Shown piece by piece: positions 8,402 through 16,829 of a DNA stretch of 49,631 nucleotides. The stretch is from Advenella sp. FME57. Lineage in GTDB: Bacteria; Pseudomonadota; Gammaproteobacteria; Burkholderiales; Burkholderiaceae_B. The notes below the pieces were generated by a model. That model made no database searches, had not been told where the DNA came from, and was given only the letters and a program-made list of their open reading frames with translations. The number at the start of each line of letters is the position of its first letter. The first letter of the stretch is position 1. Position numbers and translations under genes: made by a program. Location: positions 1 through 49,631 of the forward strand of contig NZ_JABUXU010000022.1 in the NCBI RefSeq assembly GCF_014897675.1. The letters run 5' to 3'.

Positions 8402-9391
8402 ATGAAATGGAATGCATTTCCCAGAATCGGCTTCACTGAACATGCAACGCCCCTGCAGCCGCTCTCGCGACTGTCTGACCATCTGGGCGGGCCGAAGATA
8501 TTTATCAAGCGCGACGACCTCACAGGTCTGGCCGGCGGCGGCAACAAGGCTCGCAAACTGGAGTATCTGGCAGCTGACGCGCTCGCCCAGGGTGCCGATA
8601 CCCTGATTGCGACGGGCGCGACCCAGTCGAATCATGCCCGGCAAACCGCGGCGGCTGCCGCCCAGTTGGGCCTGGACTGCATATTGCTGCTGGAACGACG
8701 CTTGCAAGGGCAACCCGCCGAATATTACCGGGCAGGCAATGCGCTCCTGAACCGAGTGCTCGGCGCGACGCTCTGCGAGGAGTTGCCTGCAGGCGCGAAC
8801 ATTGCGACAGCTGTTGCCGAGCTGGAAACGCAATTGATCCAGCAAGGGCGCAAACCCTACGTCGTCGCCGCTGGAGGTTCAAGCCCATTGGGCGCGATGG
8901 GGTATGTTGGCTGCGCACATGAAATCACTACCCAGGCGTCCGATCTGGGAATTAAGGTCGACTACATTGTGCATGCGGCCGGAAGTGGCGGAACGCAAGC
9001 GGGCCTGGTTGCCGCACTGTGCCGTCACAAACATACCCGGGTGCGAGGCTATAGCGTGCGATTCGATTCGAATCGCATGTCGGCAATCGTTCATGCCATC
9101 GCCAACCAGACTGCGAGCCTGATGGATGCACCCTCCGTACGCGCCGACCGGATAGAGGTCGATGACACTCATATCGGCGACGGATATGGTATCGCAACCC
9201 CCGAAGCCCTGGATGCCATCAAGCTCCTGGGACGACAAGAAGGCATCCTGTTGGATCCTGTGTACACAGGCAAGGCCATGGCAGGCTTGATCGCTGATAT
9301 TCATTCGGGTAGGTTTTCTGCGGACCAGAACATTGTTTTCCTGCACACCGGCGGCGCAGCCGTACTGTCTGCTTACACCTCTTTGCTCTAG
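8402..9391 (+). CDS. D-cysteine desulfhydrase / ACC-deaminase family PLP enzyme
   Basis: 329 residues from the ATG at 8402 (MKWNAFPRIGFTEHATPLQP). An in-frame ATG at 8345 would overlap the gltI-type gene and add 19 unlike residues. The PLP lysine is about residue 49 in AGGGNKARKLEYL, and the glycine-rich phosphate-binding loop is HAAGSGGTQAG. The family includes D-cysteine desulfhydrase, L-cysteate sulfo-lyase and ACC deaminase; all release ammonia from small amino acids and can generate aminoacrylate. With RidA nearby and an N-acyl-D-amino-acid deacylase downstream, a D-amino acid is the favoured substrate, but cysteate is a serious alternative. Confidence 0.87.
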   Translation: MKWNAFPRIGFTEHATPLQPLSRLSDHLGGPKIFIKRDDLTGLAGGGNKARKLEYLAADALAQGADTLIATGATQSNHARQTAAAAAQLGLDCILLLERRLQGQPAEYYRAGNALLNRVLGATLCEELPAGANIATAVAELETQLIQQGRKPYVVAAGGSSPLGAMGYVGCAHEITTQASDLGIKVDYIVHAAGSGGTQAGLVAALCRHKHTRVRGYSVRFDSNRMSAIVHAIANQTASLMDAPSVRADRIEVDDTHIGDGYGIATPEALDAIKLLGRQEGILLDPVYTGKAMAGLIADIHSGRFSADQNIVFLHTGGAAVLSAYTSLL

Positions 9392-9419
9392 CTTGTTTTC
9401 CATTCTAAAAGGAAGAATC

Positions 9420-10397
9420 ATGAACCAAATAATTTGCGCATTTATTGTCTCCTTGGGTGTAATATCAAGCTTGCAATGCAGCCACGCCACCGAGACTGCC
9501 TGGCCGACAAAGCCGGTTACCATTGTGCTGCCGTCGACACCTGGCGCGGCATCTGATGTATTGACGCGAGCCGTCGCCGCCGAGTTGGCCAAAATCACCG
9601 GCCAATCTTTCATCATCGAGAATCGGCCGGGTGCCGCAGGCGCGATCGCGCTATCGCATTTGAAACGTTCAGCGCCTGATGGCTACACGCTGAGTTATGG
9701 AAATATCAATAACCTGGCTATTAATCCCGCGTTGTTCAAGAAACTTACATACGACGTGAACCGAGATTTTGTCCCGGCCGGCCCGATGTATACAGTACCC
9801 AATCTAGTCGTGGTGCGAAAGGATTCCCCCTACAAAACGATCGCCGAACTGATTGCCGCCGCCAAAAAATCCCCGGGCCAGATGACATGGGCAGCCTCCA
9901 ACATCGGAAGCAGCGGCCATATGGGGGGTGAGCTCTTCAAAGATCTCAGCGGCATTGATAGCCAATTTATTCCGTATACCGGCGATCCTCAATCACTGAC
10001 AGACCTGGTGGGAGGCCGGCTTGACTATACGTTCACTAATGCCACGGTCGCATACCCGATGGTTGAAAGCGGCAAGCTGCGTGCACTGGCAATTACAACC
10101 AGCGAGCGCGCGGAGATGGATTCCTCAATACCGACCCTCGCGGAAAGCGGCCTCAAAGATTATGAGAATAGCGCCTGGGGTGGACTGATCGCCCCAGCCG
10201 GTACGCCCAAGGACATTGTCATGAAAATAAGTGAAACGCTCAACACAGCGATGCGTTCACCCACGGTACAGGCAACGCTAAAGCACTCCTTTGCCACTCC
10301 CACCCCGGGATCTCAGCAAGAGTACAGCGAGTTGATCGCCCAGGAGCAGCATAAATGGGCGCAGCTTATCGAAAGCGCCAAAATCGAAAAACAATAA
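9420..10397 (+). CDS. Tripartite tricarboxylate transporter substrate-binding protein (Bug family)
   Basis: 325 residues from the ATG at 9420, chosen because AAGGAAG lies seven bases upstream and a Sec signal peptide follows directly (MNQIICAFIVSLGVISSLQC). The mature part shows family hallmarks: WPTKPVTIVLPSTPGAASD, IIENRPGAAGAIA and APDGYTL. Bug proteins bind carboxylates or amides in the periplasm. No TctA/TctB membrane genes are near. Its place between a PLP deaminase and an acyl-D-amino-acid deacylase suggests an N-acyl or D-amino acid ligand (inference). Confidence 0.92.
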   Translation: MNQIICAFIVSLGVISSLQCSHATETAWPTKPVTIVLPSTPGAASDVLTRAVAAELAKITGQSFIIENRPGAAGAIALSHLKRSAPDGYTLSYGNINNLAINPALFKKLTYDVNRDFVPAGPMYTVPNLVVVRKDSPYKTIAELIAAAKKSPGQMTWAASNIGSSGHMGGELFKDLSGIDSQFIPYTGDPQSLTDLVGGRLDYTFTNATVAYPMVESGKLRALAITTSERAEMDSSIPTLAESGLKDYENSAWGGLIAPAGTPKDIVMKISETLNTAMRSPTVQATLKHSFATPTPGSQQEYSELIAQEQHKWAQLIESAKIEKQ

Positions 10398-10451
10398 TAC
10401 GGGCCGCGTACTTGATCGCGCTCACCCAACCCCAAGGTATCCCTATCACTT

Positions 10452-12041
10452 ATGCACGACTTCATTCTCTCTCACGGTTCAATCATTGATGGCAGCGGCA
10501 AACCACGCGCAACCGGCGATGTTGCCTTAAAAGACGGCCGTATATCCGCAATCGGCGATTTGACAGACGAATCGGCCGCAAGGCGAATCGACTGTAGCGG
10601 GCGGATCATCGCGCCCGGATTCATCGACTGCCACTGCCACTCGGAACTCTCCCTGATTGCCAACCCCGGCGCTGAAAGCAAGGTTCGTCAGGGCGTAACC
10701 ACCGAGGTGCTAGGAAACTGCGGATGGTCCACTTTTCCATTGGCTGGTGCGAACGCGGCTGCGTTCCGTGAACAGGCTGCCCCCATCTTCGGCCACCCCA
10801 CCATTGAGTGGGAATGGGAGGACCTCGACGGTTACTTCGAGCGCGTATTCAGGCAAGGCGCCGCCGTCAACGTCGCCACACTGACAGGACACGGTGCGCT
10901 GCGTGCTGCGGTTATGGGGCTTGAGGCGCGAGCACCAACCCCGGCCGAACTCGAATCCATGAAGGCCCTGCTTCATCGGACAATGCAACAGGGCTCGCTA
11001 GGTTTGTCATCAGGCCTTTGTTATGTACCTGGCGTCTACGCCGATTCGGACGAACTCGTTGCTCTGGCAGGCATTTCCAATGACTATGGCGGGTTGTATG
11101 CGACCCATATGCGGGACCAGGTAGATGGGCTGCTCCAATCCGTTGACGAGTCTGTGGATGTTGCCCTGCGTGCGCATATTCCGTTGCTGATCTCTCATCA
11201 CAAGACTAGCGGTACGAGAAACTTCGGCAAGACACGTCTGTCGCTTGCCAAGCTGGACAAGGCCCGCCAACACGGTATCAGGACGTATTCTGATATGTAC
11301 CCCTACCTGGCCGGCAGCACGACCCTGTCCATGTTGTTTCCACCCTGGGTACTGGATGGCGGGCGGGACGCGATGATGGAAAGATTGGCATCGCACGAAT
11401 GCCGCACGCGCATCAGGCACGACTGGACGCATGGCCTCCCAGGTTGGGAAAACCGTATCGCGGCCCTGGGCTGGCACAACATTTCCATCTCCTATCTCAA
11501 GCACGCCGAACGCCAGGCCTACGTCGGCCTGACGGTACTCGAAGCCGCGCAACAGGCAGGCCAGGAGGTCTGCGAATTTGTCTTTGACCTGATGCTGGCA
11601 GAACAAGGCGAAGTTGGCCAAATTATGCAAAACTCGTGTGACGAGGACCTTCGGAATGTGCTCACGCACGCACACAGCATGATCGGCAGTGACGGCCTGG
11701 ACGTCGGCGATCACCCGCATCCGCGTCAATACGGAACATTCCCGAAAGTCCTGGGGGAACTCGTACGCGACAAAGGGTGGATGACGCTTGAAGAAAGTAT
11801 ATTCAAAATGACCGGCTACACGGCGCGCACATTTAAGCTCGGCGATATGGGGCTGCTCAAGCAAGGTTATCGGGCTAACATCACTGTCTTTGATCCCGCC
11901 AATGTACAAGCGAACGCCACTTATGAAAATCCGCGACAGTTCGCCAGTGGCATCGAATGGGTATTTGTGAATGGACGTCCCAGTTTGGCCGATGGAGCGG
12001 CGACCGGCGATCTTGCGGGTACTGCAGTTCGCAGATGCTAA
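10452..12041 (+). CDS. N-acyl-D-amino-acid deacylase (D-aminoacylase)
   Basis: 529 residues, family length. It is an amidohydrolase-superfamily enzyme that hydrolyses N-acyl-D-amino acids to free D-amino acids. Metal-site motifs seen: H61 and H63 in DCHCHSE, C90 in GNCGWS (the D-aminoacylase Cys ligand), the His of ATHMRDQ, the paired His in LISHHKTSG, and the catalytic-type Asp in IGSDGLDVG. It ends the rightward operon and would supply substrate to the upstream desulfhydrase-like enzyme. The ribosome binding site is weak (AAGG about 15 bases upstream). Confidence 0.9.
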   Translation: MHDFILSHGSIIDGSGKPRATGDVALKDGRISAIGDLTDESAARRIDCSGRIIAPGFIDCHCHSELSLIANPGAESKVRQGVTTEVLGNCGWSTFPLAGANAAAFREQAAPIFGHPTIEWEWEDLDGYFERVFRQGAAVNVATLTGHGALRAAVMGLEARAPTPAELESMKALLHRTMQQGSLGLSSGLCYVPGVYADSDELVALAGISNDYGGLYATHMRDQVDGLLQSVDESVDVALRAHIPLLISHHKTSGTRNFGKTRLSLAKLDKARQHGIRTYSDMYPYLAGSTTLSMLFPPWVLDGGRDAMMERLASHECRTRIRHDWTHGLPGWENRIAALGWHNISISYLKHAERQAYVGLTVLEAAQQAGQEVCEFVFDLMLAEQGEVGQIMQNSCDEDLRNVLTHAHSMIGSDGLDVGDHPHPRQYGTFPKVLGELVRDKGWMTLEESIFKMTGYTARTFKLGDMGLLKQGYRANITVFDPANVQANATYENPRQFASGIEWVFVNGRPSLADGAATGDLAGTAVRRC

Positions 12042-12133
12042 GCCCGATTATTGATGTTGAGACGGACTGGTTTGTGAAGTAGAACACGGTGCCGGGGTCG
12101 TCAATCACTGCCCTATCGCTTCGCGAATGCCCT

Positions 12134-12389
12134 TTATGACATTTGTATTTGTCGGACTATTTTCGTGGTTTGGGAAACAACAAGATCGTCCGCATGATTG
12201 CGAAACGCGCCACTCAGCATTTGCTGCCAATCTCTGCTTAAGCGCTTCTATTGCGGCATAATTGTCGTGAGCTGTGATCTGGATAAATTTGTTCAGGCTC
12301 CCGACTTCAGAAATATAAATACTAGCCATGCCGACCCGATTTTGCACCCTGGACCGTTTTGACAACGGCTGTGCAACGAGTGGGGCCAT
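12134..12389 (-). pseudogene. NIPSNAP-family protein relic, truncated and frameshifted
   Basis: Leftward reading gives the NIPSNAP-like core IYISEVGSLNKFIQITAHDN and then an AALKQRLAANAEW-like stretch (as EALKQRLAANAEW). At about 12205-12220 the frame must shift by one to continue as RNHADDLVVSQTTKIVRQIQ, ending in MS at a TAA (12134-12136). The second segment matches the expected C-terminus of the family. The N-terminal half is absent or unrecognisable. It therefore looks like a decayed gene that once followed the IclR gene in the same direction. Family recognition is from memory of conserved motifs, not from a search. Confidence 0.6.
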
Positions 12390-12456
12390 ATTGTAAGTGC
12401 CTGCGATAAAAACAAATTAATCTCTATTAAGCACGCCACCCTTTGGCGCAAGAACA

Positions 12457-13236
12457 TCAATCCAGAAACTGCTGTGCAGTTATAGACAAGCACGCTACCT
12501 CATCTGCAACGCGGGCCATCGAGTTGGCCAATTCCCCTGTTTTCGCTCCAATCAATACACTGGGGAAAGTCGTAACCGACAGCACTGCCAGTATCCTGCG
12601 CTCATGCAAAACGGGCACTGCAAGCGTCGCATTTTGGTGTTGCTTGTTGGGCAAGCGCAAAGCATACTTCTGCGATTTTACGAGCGCCAGCTGCGCGCGC
12701 AGACCGCGCTCTACTGAGCGCCACTCGTTCTCGCTTAATTCCCCGGTTTCATGCCATGCGATCAAACGCTCGCGTTCCTCGTCATTACAGAAAGCCAAAT
12801 ACACCTGCCCCAGAGCCGAATCAAGCATGCTATGCGTATTGCCAACTGTCGTGTGCATTGGCCCGATAGGACTATATGGCATGCTGCTGTATCGCACGAC
12901 CATGTGACTATGCTCTGCAATGCCGATTGCAAAGGGAAGACCCGTTTCTCTGGTGGTACGCAGCAAAATGGGAATCGCCTGCTCCACGATGGTTTCATGC
13001 TCGCTAAAACCCTCGCTCAGCAACCGTACCTTTTCTGTGAGCGAGTAAATGCCTCTTACCACGTCAGAGCGTACATACCCTTCATTTTTCAACGTCGCCA
13101 ACAAGCGGTGTATGGTCGTCTTGGGCATCCCTGTTTCTTGCTGCAGGCTGACCAGCGTGCTGGCAGGCTGTCTGTTCATTGCGCGCAATAGTTCAAGCGT
13201 TCGAACCACGAGTAACATGGATTGTTGTGTCGCCAT
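12457..13236 (-). CDS. IclR-family transcriptional regulator
   Basis: 259 residues, standard length. The N-terminal winged helix-turn-helix includes LLRAMNRQPASTLVSLQQET and the recognition stretch MPKTTIHRLLATLKNEGYV. The C-terminal effector domain is recognised by DSALGQVYLAF and AVPVLHERRILAVLSV. It is divergent from the FAH-family gene at 13409 across 172 bases, so that gene is its most likely target. IclR proteins usually sense aromatic or small carboxylic acids. A NIPSNAP relic lies just downstream. Confidence 0.9.
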   Translation of the reverse strand: MATQQSMLLVVRTLELLRAMNRQPASTLVSLQQETGMPKTTIHRLLATLKNEGYVRSDVVRGIYSLTEKVRLLSEGFSEHETIVEQAIPILLRTTRETGLPFAIGIAEHSHMVVRYSSMPYSPIGPMHTTVGNTHSMLDSALGQVYLAFCNDEERERLIAWHETGELSENEWRSVERGLRAQLALVKSQKYALRLPNKQHQNATLAVPVLHERRILAVLSVTTFPSVLIGAKTGELANSMARVADEVACLSITAQQFLD

Positions 13237-13408
13237 TTTTCTGCATGAGCATTGTTAAGATGAAAGTAGATTATGGCATGGCCCCATGGGTTACAGACCG
13301 CGCCAATTCCTCCCCACGGAATAAATGAATATCTGTAACGGATAAAAGCCAGATGCTGCTTATACTGGACTACGGACTAACGAGACTTCAACTACATTTA
13401 GGAATCCC

Positions 13409-14344
13409 ATGAAAATTGGAACAATCGAACGCGAAGGCATCCCGTTGCTTGTGGCAAGTATGACAGATGACCAGGCAACCGTTTTAGCCGACGTTATGTC
13501 GGATGCCCCCACCGATATCCTTCAAGTAATAAGCCACGGCCAGCCTATACTCAAGGCCATCGCCACAGCAATTGAAGGGCGGCACGGTCAAGACGTCGAC
13601 GCCCTCAAATGGCTTCCTCCCGTACCCCGTCCCGGGAAAATCGTTTGCCTGGCGCTCAATAACAGCGCGAACAAAGACCGGATCATGAAGGGCCCCAGCC
13701 ATCCGGCGACCTTTATCAAACCCTCTTCATCATTGGTGGGCCACGGTCAGCCGATTCGCTTACGGGAAAGCTTTGGCCGAGTTCATCCCGAGCCGGAATT
13801 GACTGTTATCATCGGCACCGGCGGCGCAGACATCCAAAAAGAAAACGCTTTGGATCATGTCTTTGGCTACAGCATTATCAATGACCTGACCGCACCATTG
13901 ATGCGGGGTGAGGACACGTTCCACTACCGCGCCATACATCCGAAGGCAGATGGCAGCACCGGCATTGAATACAAGGATAGTTGGGTCTCATACCCAGGCC
14001 GCTACAAAGGTACGGACACGTTCGGTCCGATGGGACCATGGATTGCCACTGCCGATTCCATTCCCGACCCACATAACCTTACTGTAAGCTGCCTGCACAA
14101 GGGTGAGTTAATCACAGAAGACAACACAGCCAATCTGACGTACAAAGTGGCCGACGCCATTGCTTTTATTTCTTCCTTCATGACGCTGGAGCCAGGAGAC
14201 ATTATTTCCATGGGTACTGCACTCAAAGCCGCCGGGTCGGAAGGTAAAGCTGTGCAGAATATTGATCTTACCCAGCTGGGTGGACCGATAGAAGTGAAAA
14301 TTTCCGGGATCGGAAGACTGATCAATCCGGTCGAACAACGCTGA
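13409..14344 (+). CDS. Fumarylacetoacetate hydrolase (FAH) family protein
   Basis: 311 residues. The C-terminal FAH domain (residues about 100-305) shows metal-binding acidic residues in VHPEPELTVIIG and a downstream IINDLTAP, then EDNTANLTYKVADAIAFIS and LEPGDIISMGT. Family members hydrolyse C-C bonds or hydrate or decarboxylate 2-oxo-dienoates in aromatic ring-cleavage pathways. An AGGAAT site precedes the ATG. It stands alone between an IclR regulator and a terminator; the convergent Bug gene downstream could share a substrate. Reaction not assignable. Confidence 0.85.
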   Translation: MKIGTIEREGIPLLVASMTDDQATVLADVMSDAPTDILQVISHGQPILKAIATAIEGRHGQDVDALKWLPPVPRPGKIVCLALNNSANKDRIMKGPSHPATFIKPSSSLVGHGQPIRLRESFGRVHPEPELTVIIGTGGADIQKENALDHVFGYSIINDLTAPLMRGEDTFHYRAIHPKADGSTGIEYKDSWVSYPGRYKGTDTFGPMGPWIATADSIPDPHNLTVSCLHKGELITEDNTANLTYKVADAIAFISSFMTLEPGDIISMGTALKAAGSEGKAVQNIDLTQLGGPIEVKISGIGRLINPVEQR

Positions 14345-14368
14345 TTCGCTGACCCTTAAAAAACAATG

Positions 14369-14391
14369 GGCCCCATCGGTTGGGGCCTTTT
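14369..14391. terminator. Rho-independent terminator, probably bidirectional
   Basis: Stem GGCCCCA / TGGGGCC with a TCGGT loop, followed by TTTT on the + strand and preceded by AAAAAA (so a T run on the - strand). It lies between the convergent FAH-family and Bug genes. Confidence 0.8.
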
Positions 14392-14392
14392 C

Positions 14393-14417
14393 AACTTACG
14401 GACATTATCCGTAAGTT
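14393..14417. repeat. Perfect 10-bp inverted repeat next to the terminator
   Basis: AACTTACGGA and TCCGTAAGTT separated by CATTA form an uninterrupted hairpin two bases after the terminator T run and 13 bases before the Bug stop codon. There is no T run on the + side. It may be a second terminator arm or RNA-stabilising hairpin for the leftward Bug transcript. Confidence 0.7.
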
Positions 14418-14430
14418 GTGTGTTCTGCGC

Positions 14431-15405
14431 TTAAGGCGCGATACCGTGTTTGCGGGAAAACTCGGTCCATTGCTCGGTATCGCTACGCATTTCCTCCTTG
14501 AACGTCTCGCCGGTCTCAACATTAAGATCAAAGCCGTTGCGAGCCAACTGGCTTCTTATTTCACTGTCGTTATTCAAATCGTGCATCGCTTTGTCCAGCG
14601 CGGCCGTCACGTCCTGCGGTAATCCTTTTGGGCCCAGCAAGGCATACCAAACGGAAACACGATAGCCGGGTGCGACATCAGCAACGGTAGGCACGCCTGG
14701 CAGCAATGGGCTGGCCTGCCCTTCGGCTACGGCAAGAATTTTCAATTTTCCGCTATCAACATACGGTTTGACCAAACCCAATGAAGAAAACACAACATCC
14801 GTTTCAGCGGACGCAGTCGACAGCGCCGCCTTGGATCCTCCTTTGTAAGGCACATGCAGCAACCTGATTCCCGCCAATTGTTCAAACAGCGCACCGCTCA
14901 GGTGATTGAATGATCCGTTTCCGGCGGAGGCGTAGGTCAGACCTTCCGGCTGTTTTTTTGCAGCATCGATCAGCTCGCCTGCTGAGGAAACCGGCAATTC
15001 TGATCTGACGGCTAGCACGTTCGTGATAAAACCCAAGCGTGCAATTGGCGTAAAATCATCGATAGGCTGGAAAGGCCCTTTCAGGCCGATGGCGGGCTGC
15101 AAGATATGAGTGCTCATCGAGCCTAGTACCAGCGTGTAGCCATCCGGCGCCGAACGCGCCACCTGTTGCGTTCCAATATTGCCGGATGCCCCCGGTTTGT
15201 TTTCGACAACGAAGGACTGGCCCGTATATTTCCCGAGACGTTCGGCTACCAGCCGCCCCAGCATATCGGCAGAACCGCCTGCCTCCCACGGCACAACAAT
15301 TTTCACCGGTTTTTCCGGATAGGCGGCATAGCTCGCAGCCGACATGCAAACAGTGGCACATGTGGCCAATATAAGCGTGGCAATATTCAAACAGCGCTTT
15401 GACAT
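14431..15405 (-). CDS. Tripartite tricarboxylate transporter substrate-binding protein (Bug family)
   Basis: 324 residues. A Sec signal peptide of about 27 residues ends near ASYAA. The mature part has YPEKPVKIVVPWEAGGSADM, VVENKPGASGNIG, SAPDGYTLVLG and LLHVPYKGGSKAAL, all typical of Bug proteins. It is a single-gene unit reading leftward toward the terminator at 14369 and away from 400 bases of non-coding DNA. There is no membrane partner nearby. The ligand may relate to the FAH-family enzyme next door (weak inference). Confidence 0.92.
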   Translation of the reverse strand: MSKRCLNIATLILATCATVCMSAASYAAYPEKPVKIVVPWEAGGSADMLGRLVAERLGKYTGQSFVVENKPGASGNIGTQQVARSAPDGYTLVLGSMSTHILQPAIGLKGPFQPIDDFTPIARLGFITNVLAVRSELPVSSAGELIDAAKKQPEGLTYASAGNGSFNHLSGALFEQLAGIRLLHVPYKGGSKAALSTASAETDVVFSSLGLVKPYVDSGKLKILAVAEGQASPLLPGVPTVADVAPGYRVSVWYALLGPKGLPQDVTAALDKAMHDLNNDSEIRSQLARNGFDLNVETGETFKEEMRSDTEQWTEFSRKHGIAP

Positions 15406-15805
15406 AACGTCCCTCTCATATGAACAGATTTTGTCCCATCATATGGCCACCTCGGCGTTTACTGCTACGGAATCCTTGCGACGTTCCGTGCGGCGGAATC
15501 AAAATATGAGATGTATACTGCGCTATTGATGCGAAAGGCAGCCATGCTACGCGACGATTTGCCGCCCTTTTCCACTGCGCGTGAGAACAATTGCCAGCCG
15601 TCCAGGAGTCAACACCGGCTAAATCGAACCTCACGCGATAACACCCGCGTCCGCTCGCAGTGATACCTGGGTTTTATGGTATTAATCGTAAGGGCGCCCA
15701 AGTTTCGAAACAAAACGCCGGTGGGACCTCCCCGCGGCCGGCGTTTTTGTCGCCTGCCACCGTTATGCCAGCAGGCGTGCTTTATCCAATATTTAATATC
15801 AAATA
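15406..15805. other. Intergenic region without a supported gene
   Basis: 400 bases between the Bug start and the SDR stop. It carries the promoter side of the Bug gene, including two CATATG hexamers at about 15418 and 15438, and the terminator at 15710. Short open frames here lack ribosome binding sites and recognisable sequence. Confidence 0.6.
15710..15750. terminator. Rho-independent terminator after the SDR gene
   Basis: Long stem ACAAAACGCCGG against CCGGCGTTTTTGT with a 16-base loop that is itself GC-rich. T-rich arms on both strands suit either direction. It would end the leftward SDR transcript. Confidence 0.75.
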
Positions 15806-16567
15806 TCAGATCCCCAGACCCCCAGAGATGCTCAGCGTCTCGCCGGTAATATAGCCTGCAGAAGGCCCGGCAAGAAAGCAGACTGTTTCGGCCACCTCTT
15901 CCAGGGTCGCAATGCGCCGGATCGGATGCAAGTCCAGAATGGCCTCGCGCGTTGGCAGTTCACTAGCGACTTCGGCAGCCATATCAGTTGGCATAATGCC
16001 TGGCTGGACAACATTCACGGTAATGTTGCGCGATCCCAGATCACGCGCAATACCCTTCGCATAACCGACTAACGCCGCTTTGGTTCCGGCATAGTCTGCC
16101 ACTGAAGCAAAGGGTATGCTGGTGCCAAGCCGTGAACCGATGAAGATAATCCGACCTCCATCGGACAGTTTTGACGCGGCGGCGCGCGTATTGGCGATCG
16201 TGCCCATGACATTGACCTGCCATTGCTGATTGTAGTTTTCTGCATCCAGCGCAGGATCGTCCACCAACTGGCCCTGGATGGCGATGCCGGCATTGTTCAC
16301 AAGAATGTCCAGCCTGCCTAATGCCGCTATCACGCCGTCAATCAGCGGCTGAGCGGATTTCAGTTCGGACTGGTCGCTCTGGATGGCAATGGCGCGCACG
16401 CCCTTGGCCTTTAATGCTTCCACGACGGCTGCCGCCTTGTCGGCCGAAGTCGCGTAGCTGATCGCCACGTCTGCGCCACGATCGGCAAACGCATGTGCCA
16501 GTGCGACGCCAAGTCCGCGTGAGCCGCCGGTAATAAGAACGGTTTTGCCGTTGAGGTCTTTGTGCAT
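15806..16567 (-). CDS. Short-chain dehydrogenase/reductase (SDR), FabG-like
   Basis: 253 residues, classical SDR. The cofactor motif is TGGSRGLG (about residues 14-21), NNAG follows at about 90, the catalytic Ser is in IFIGSRLG, and the YxxxK pair is in ADYAGTKAALVGYAK. The C-terminal GGLGI end resembles 3-oxoacyl-ACP reductase relatives. It is divergent from the TetR gene at 16830, with a palindrome and tandem repeats between them. SDR/TetR pairs like this are common, and the SDR is usually the repressed target. Substrate unknown. A paralogous pair is at 47523-48994. Confidence 0.9.
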   Translation of the reverse strand: MHKDLNGKTVLITGGSRGLGVALAHAFADRGADVAISYATSADKAAAVVEALKAKGVRAIAIQSDQSELKSAQPLIDGVIAALGRLDILVNNAGIAIQGQLVDDPALDAENYNQQWQVNVMGTIANTRAAASKLSDGGRIIFIGSRLGTSIPFASVADYAGTKAALVGYAKGIARDLGSRNITVNVVQPGIMPTDMAAEVASELPTREAILDLHPIRRIATLEEVAETVCFLAGPSAGYITGETLSISGGLGI

Positions 16568-16581
16568 GGTAATTCCTTTTT

Positions 16582-16697
16582 TGAAAAATGGACCGGTGGG
16601 TCCGGGGGGTACGTTAATGGACTGATAAGTCCTGGGTTTACGTTCAGTAGGCTGATAAGCCCTGATTTACGTTATGTGGACCAATAAGGGATGATGC
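16582..16697. repeat. Four degenerate 29-bp tandem repeats
   Basis: Units start at 16582, 16611, 16640 and 16669, exactly 29 bp apart. Units 2 and 3 share ACGTT, then CTGATAAG and CCTG; unit 1 shares AATGGAC and GTCC with unit 2; unit 4 keeps ACGTT, GGAC and ATAAG. Units 1-3 each contain a small inverted repeat (GGAC/GTCC or GGC/GCC with a 6-base loop). They lie in the 5' leader of the SDR gene. Confidence 0.75.
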
Positions 16698-16736
16698 AAG
16701 GCGGCGTTTCGGCTTGAACCACCCATCCATAATTCA

Positions 16737-16758
16737 TATCGTAATGATCATTACGATA
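16737..16758. promoter_or_regulatory. 22-bp perfect palindrome, probable TetR operator
   Basis: Arms TATCGTAATGA and TCATTACGATA meet with no spacer, making a perfect 22-bp palindrome. It lies just upstream of a TATACT -10-like element at 16772-16777, about where the -35 would be. A further half site, CGTAATG, occurs at about 16790. Its position between the divergent SDR and TetR genes supports autoregulation and SDR control. Confidence 0.8.
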
Positions 16759-16829
16759 ACGGACGGTATGATATACTGTCAAGCACTTTCGTAATGCTTG
16801 TTATGTTTAAGAAAAAAGGATCAACTTCA

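Noticed and set aside
15416-15634. 72-codon minus-strand open frame in the gap before the Bug gene
   Set aside because: Composition looks random, no start signal, and it spans the Bug promoter region.
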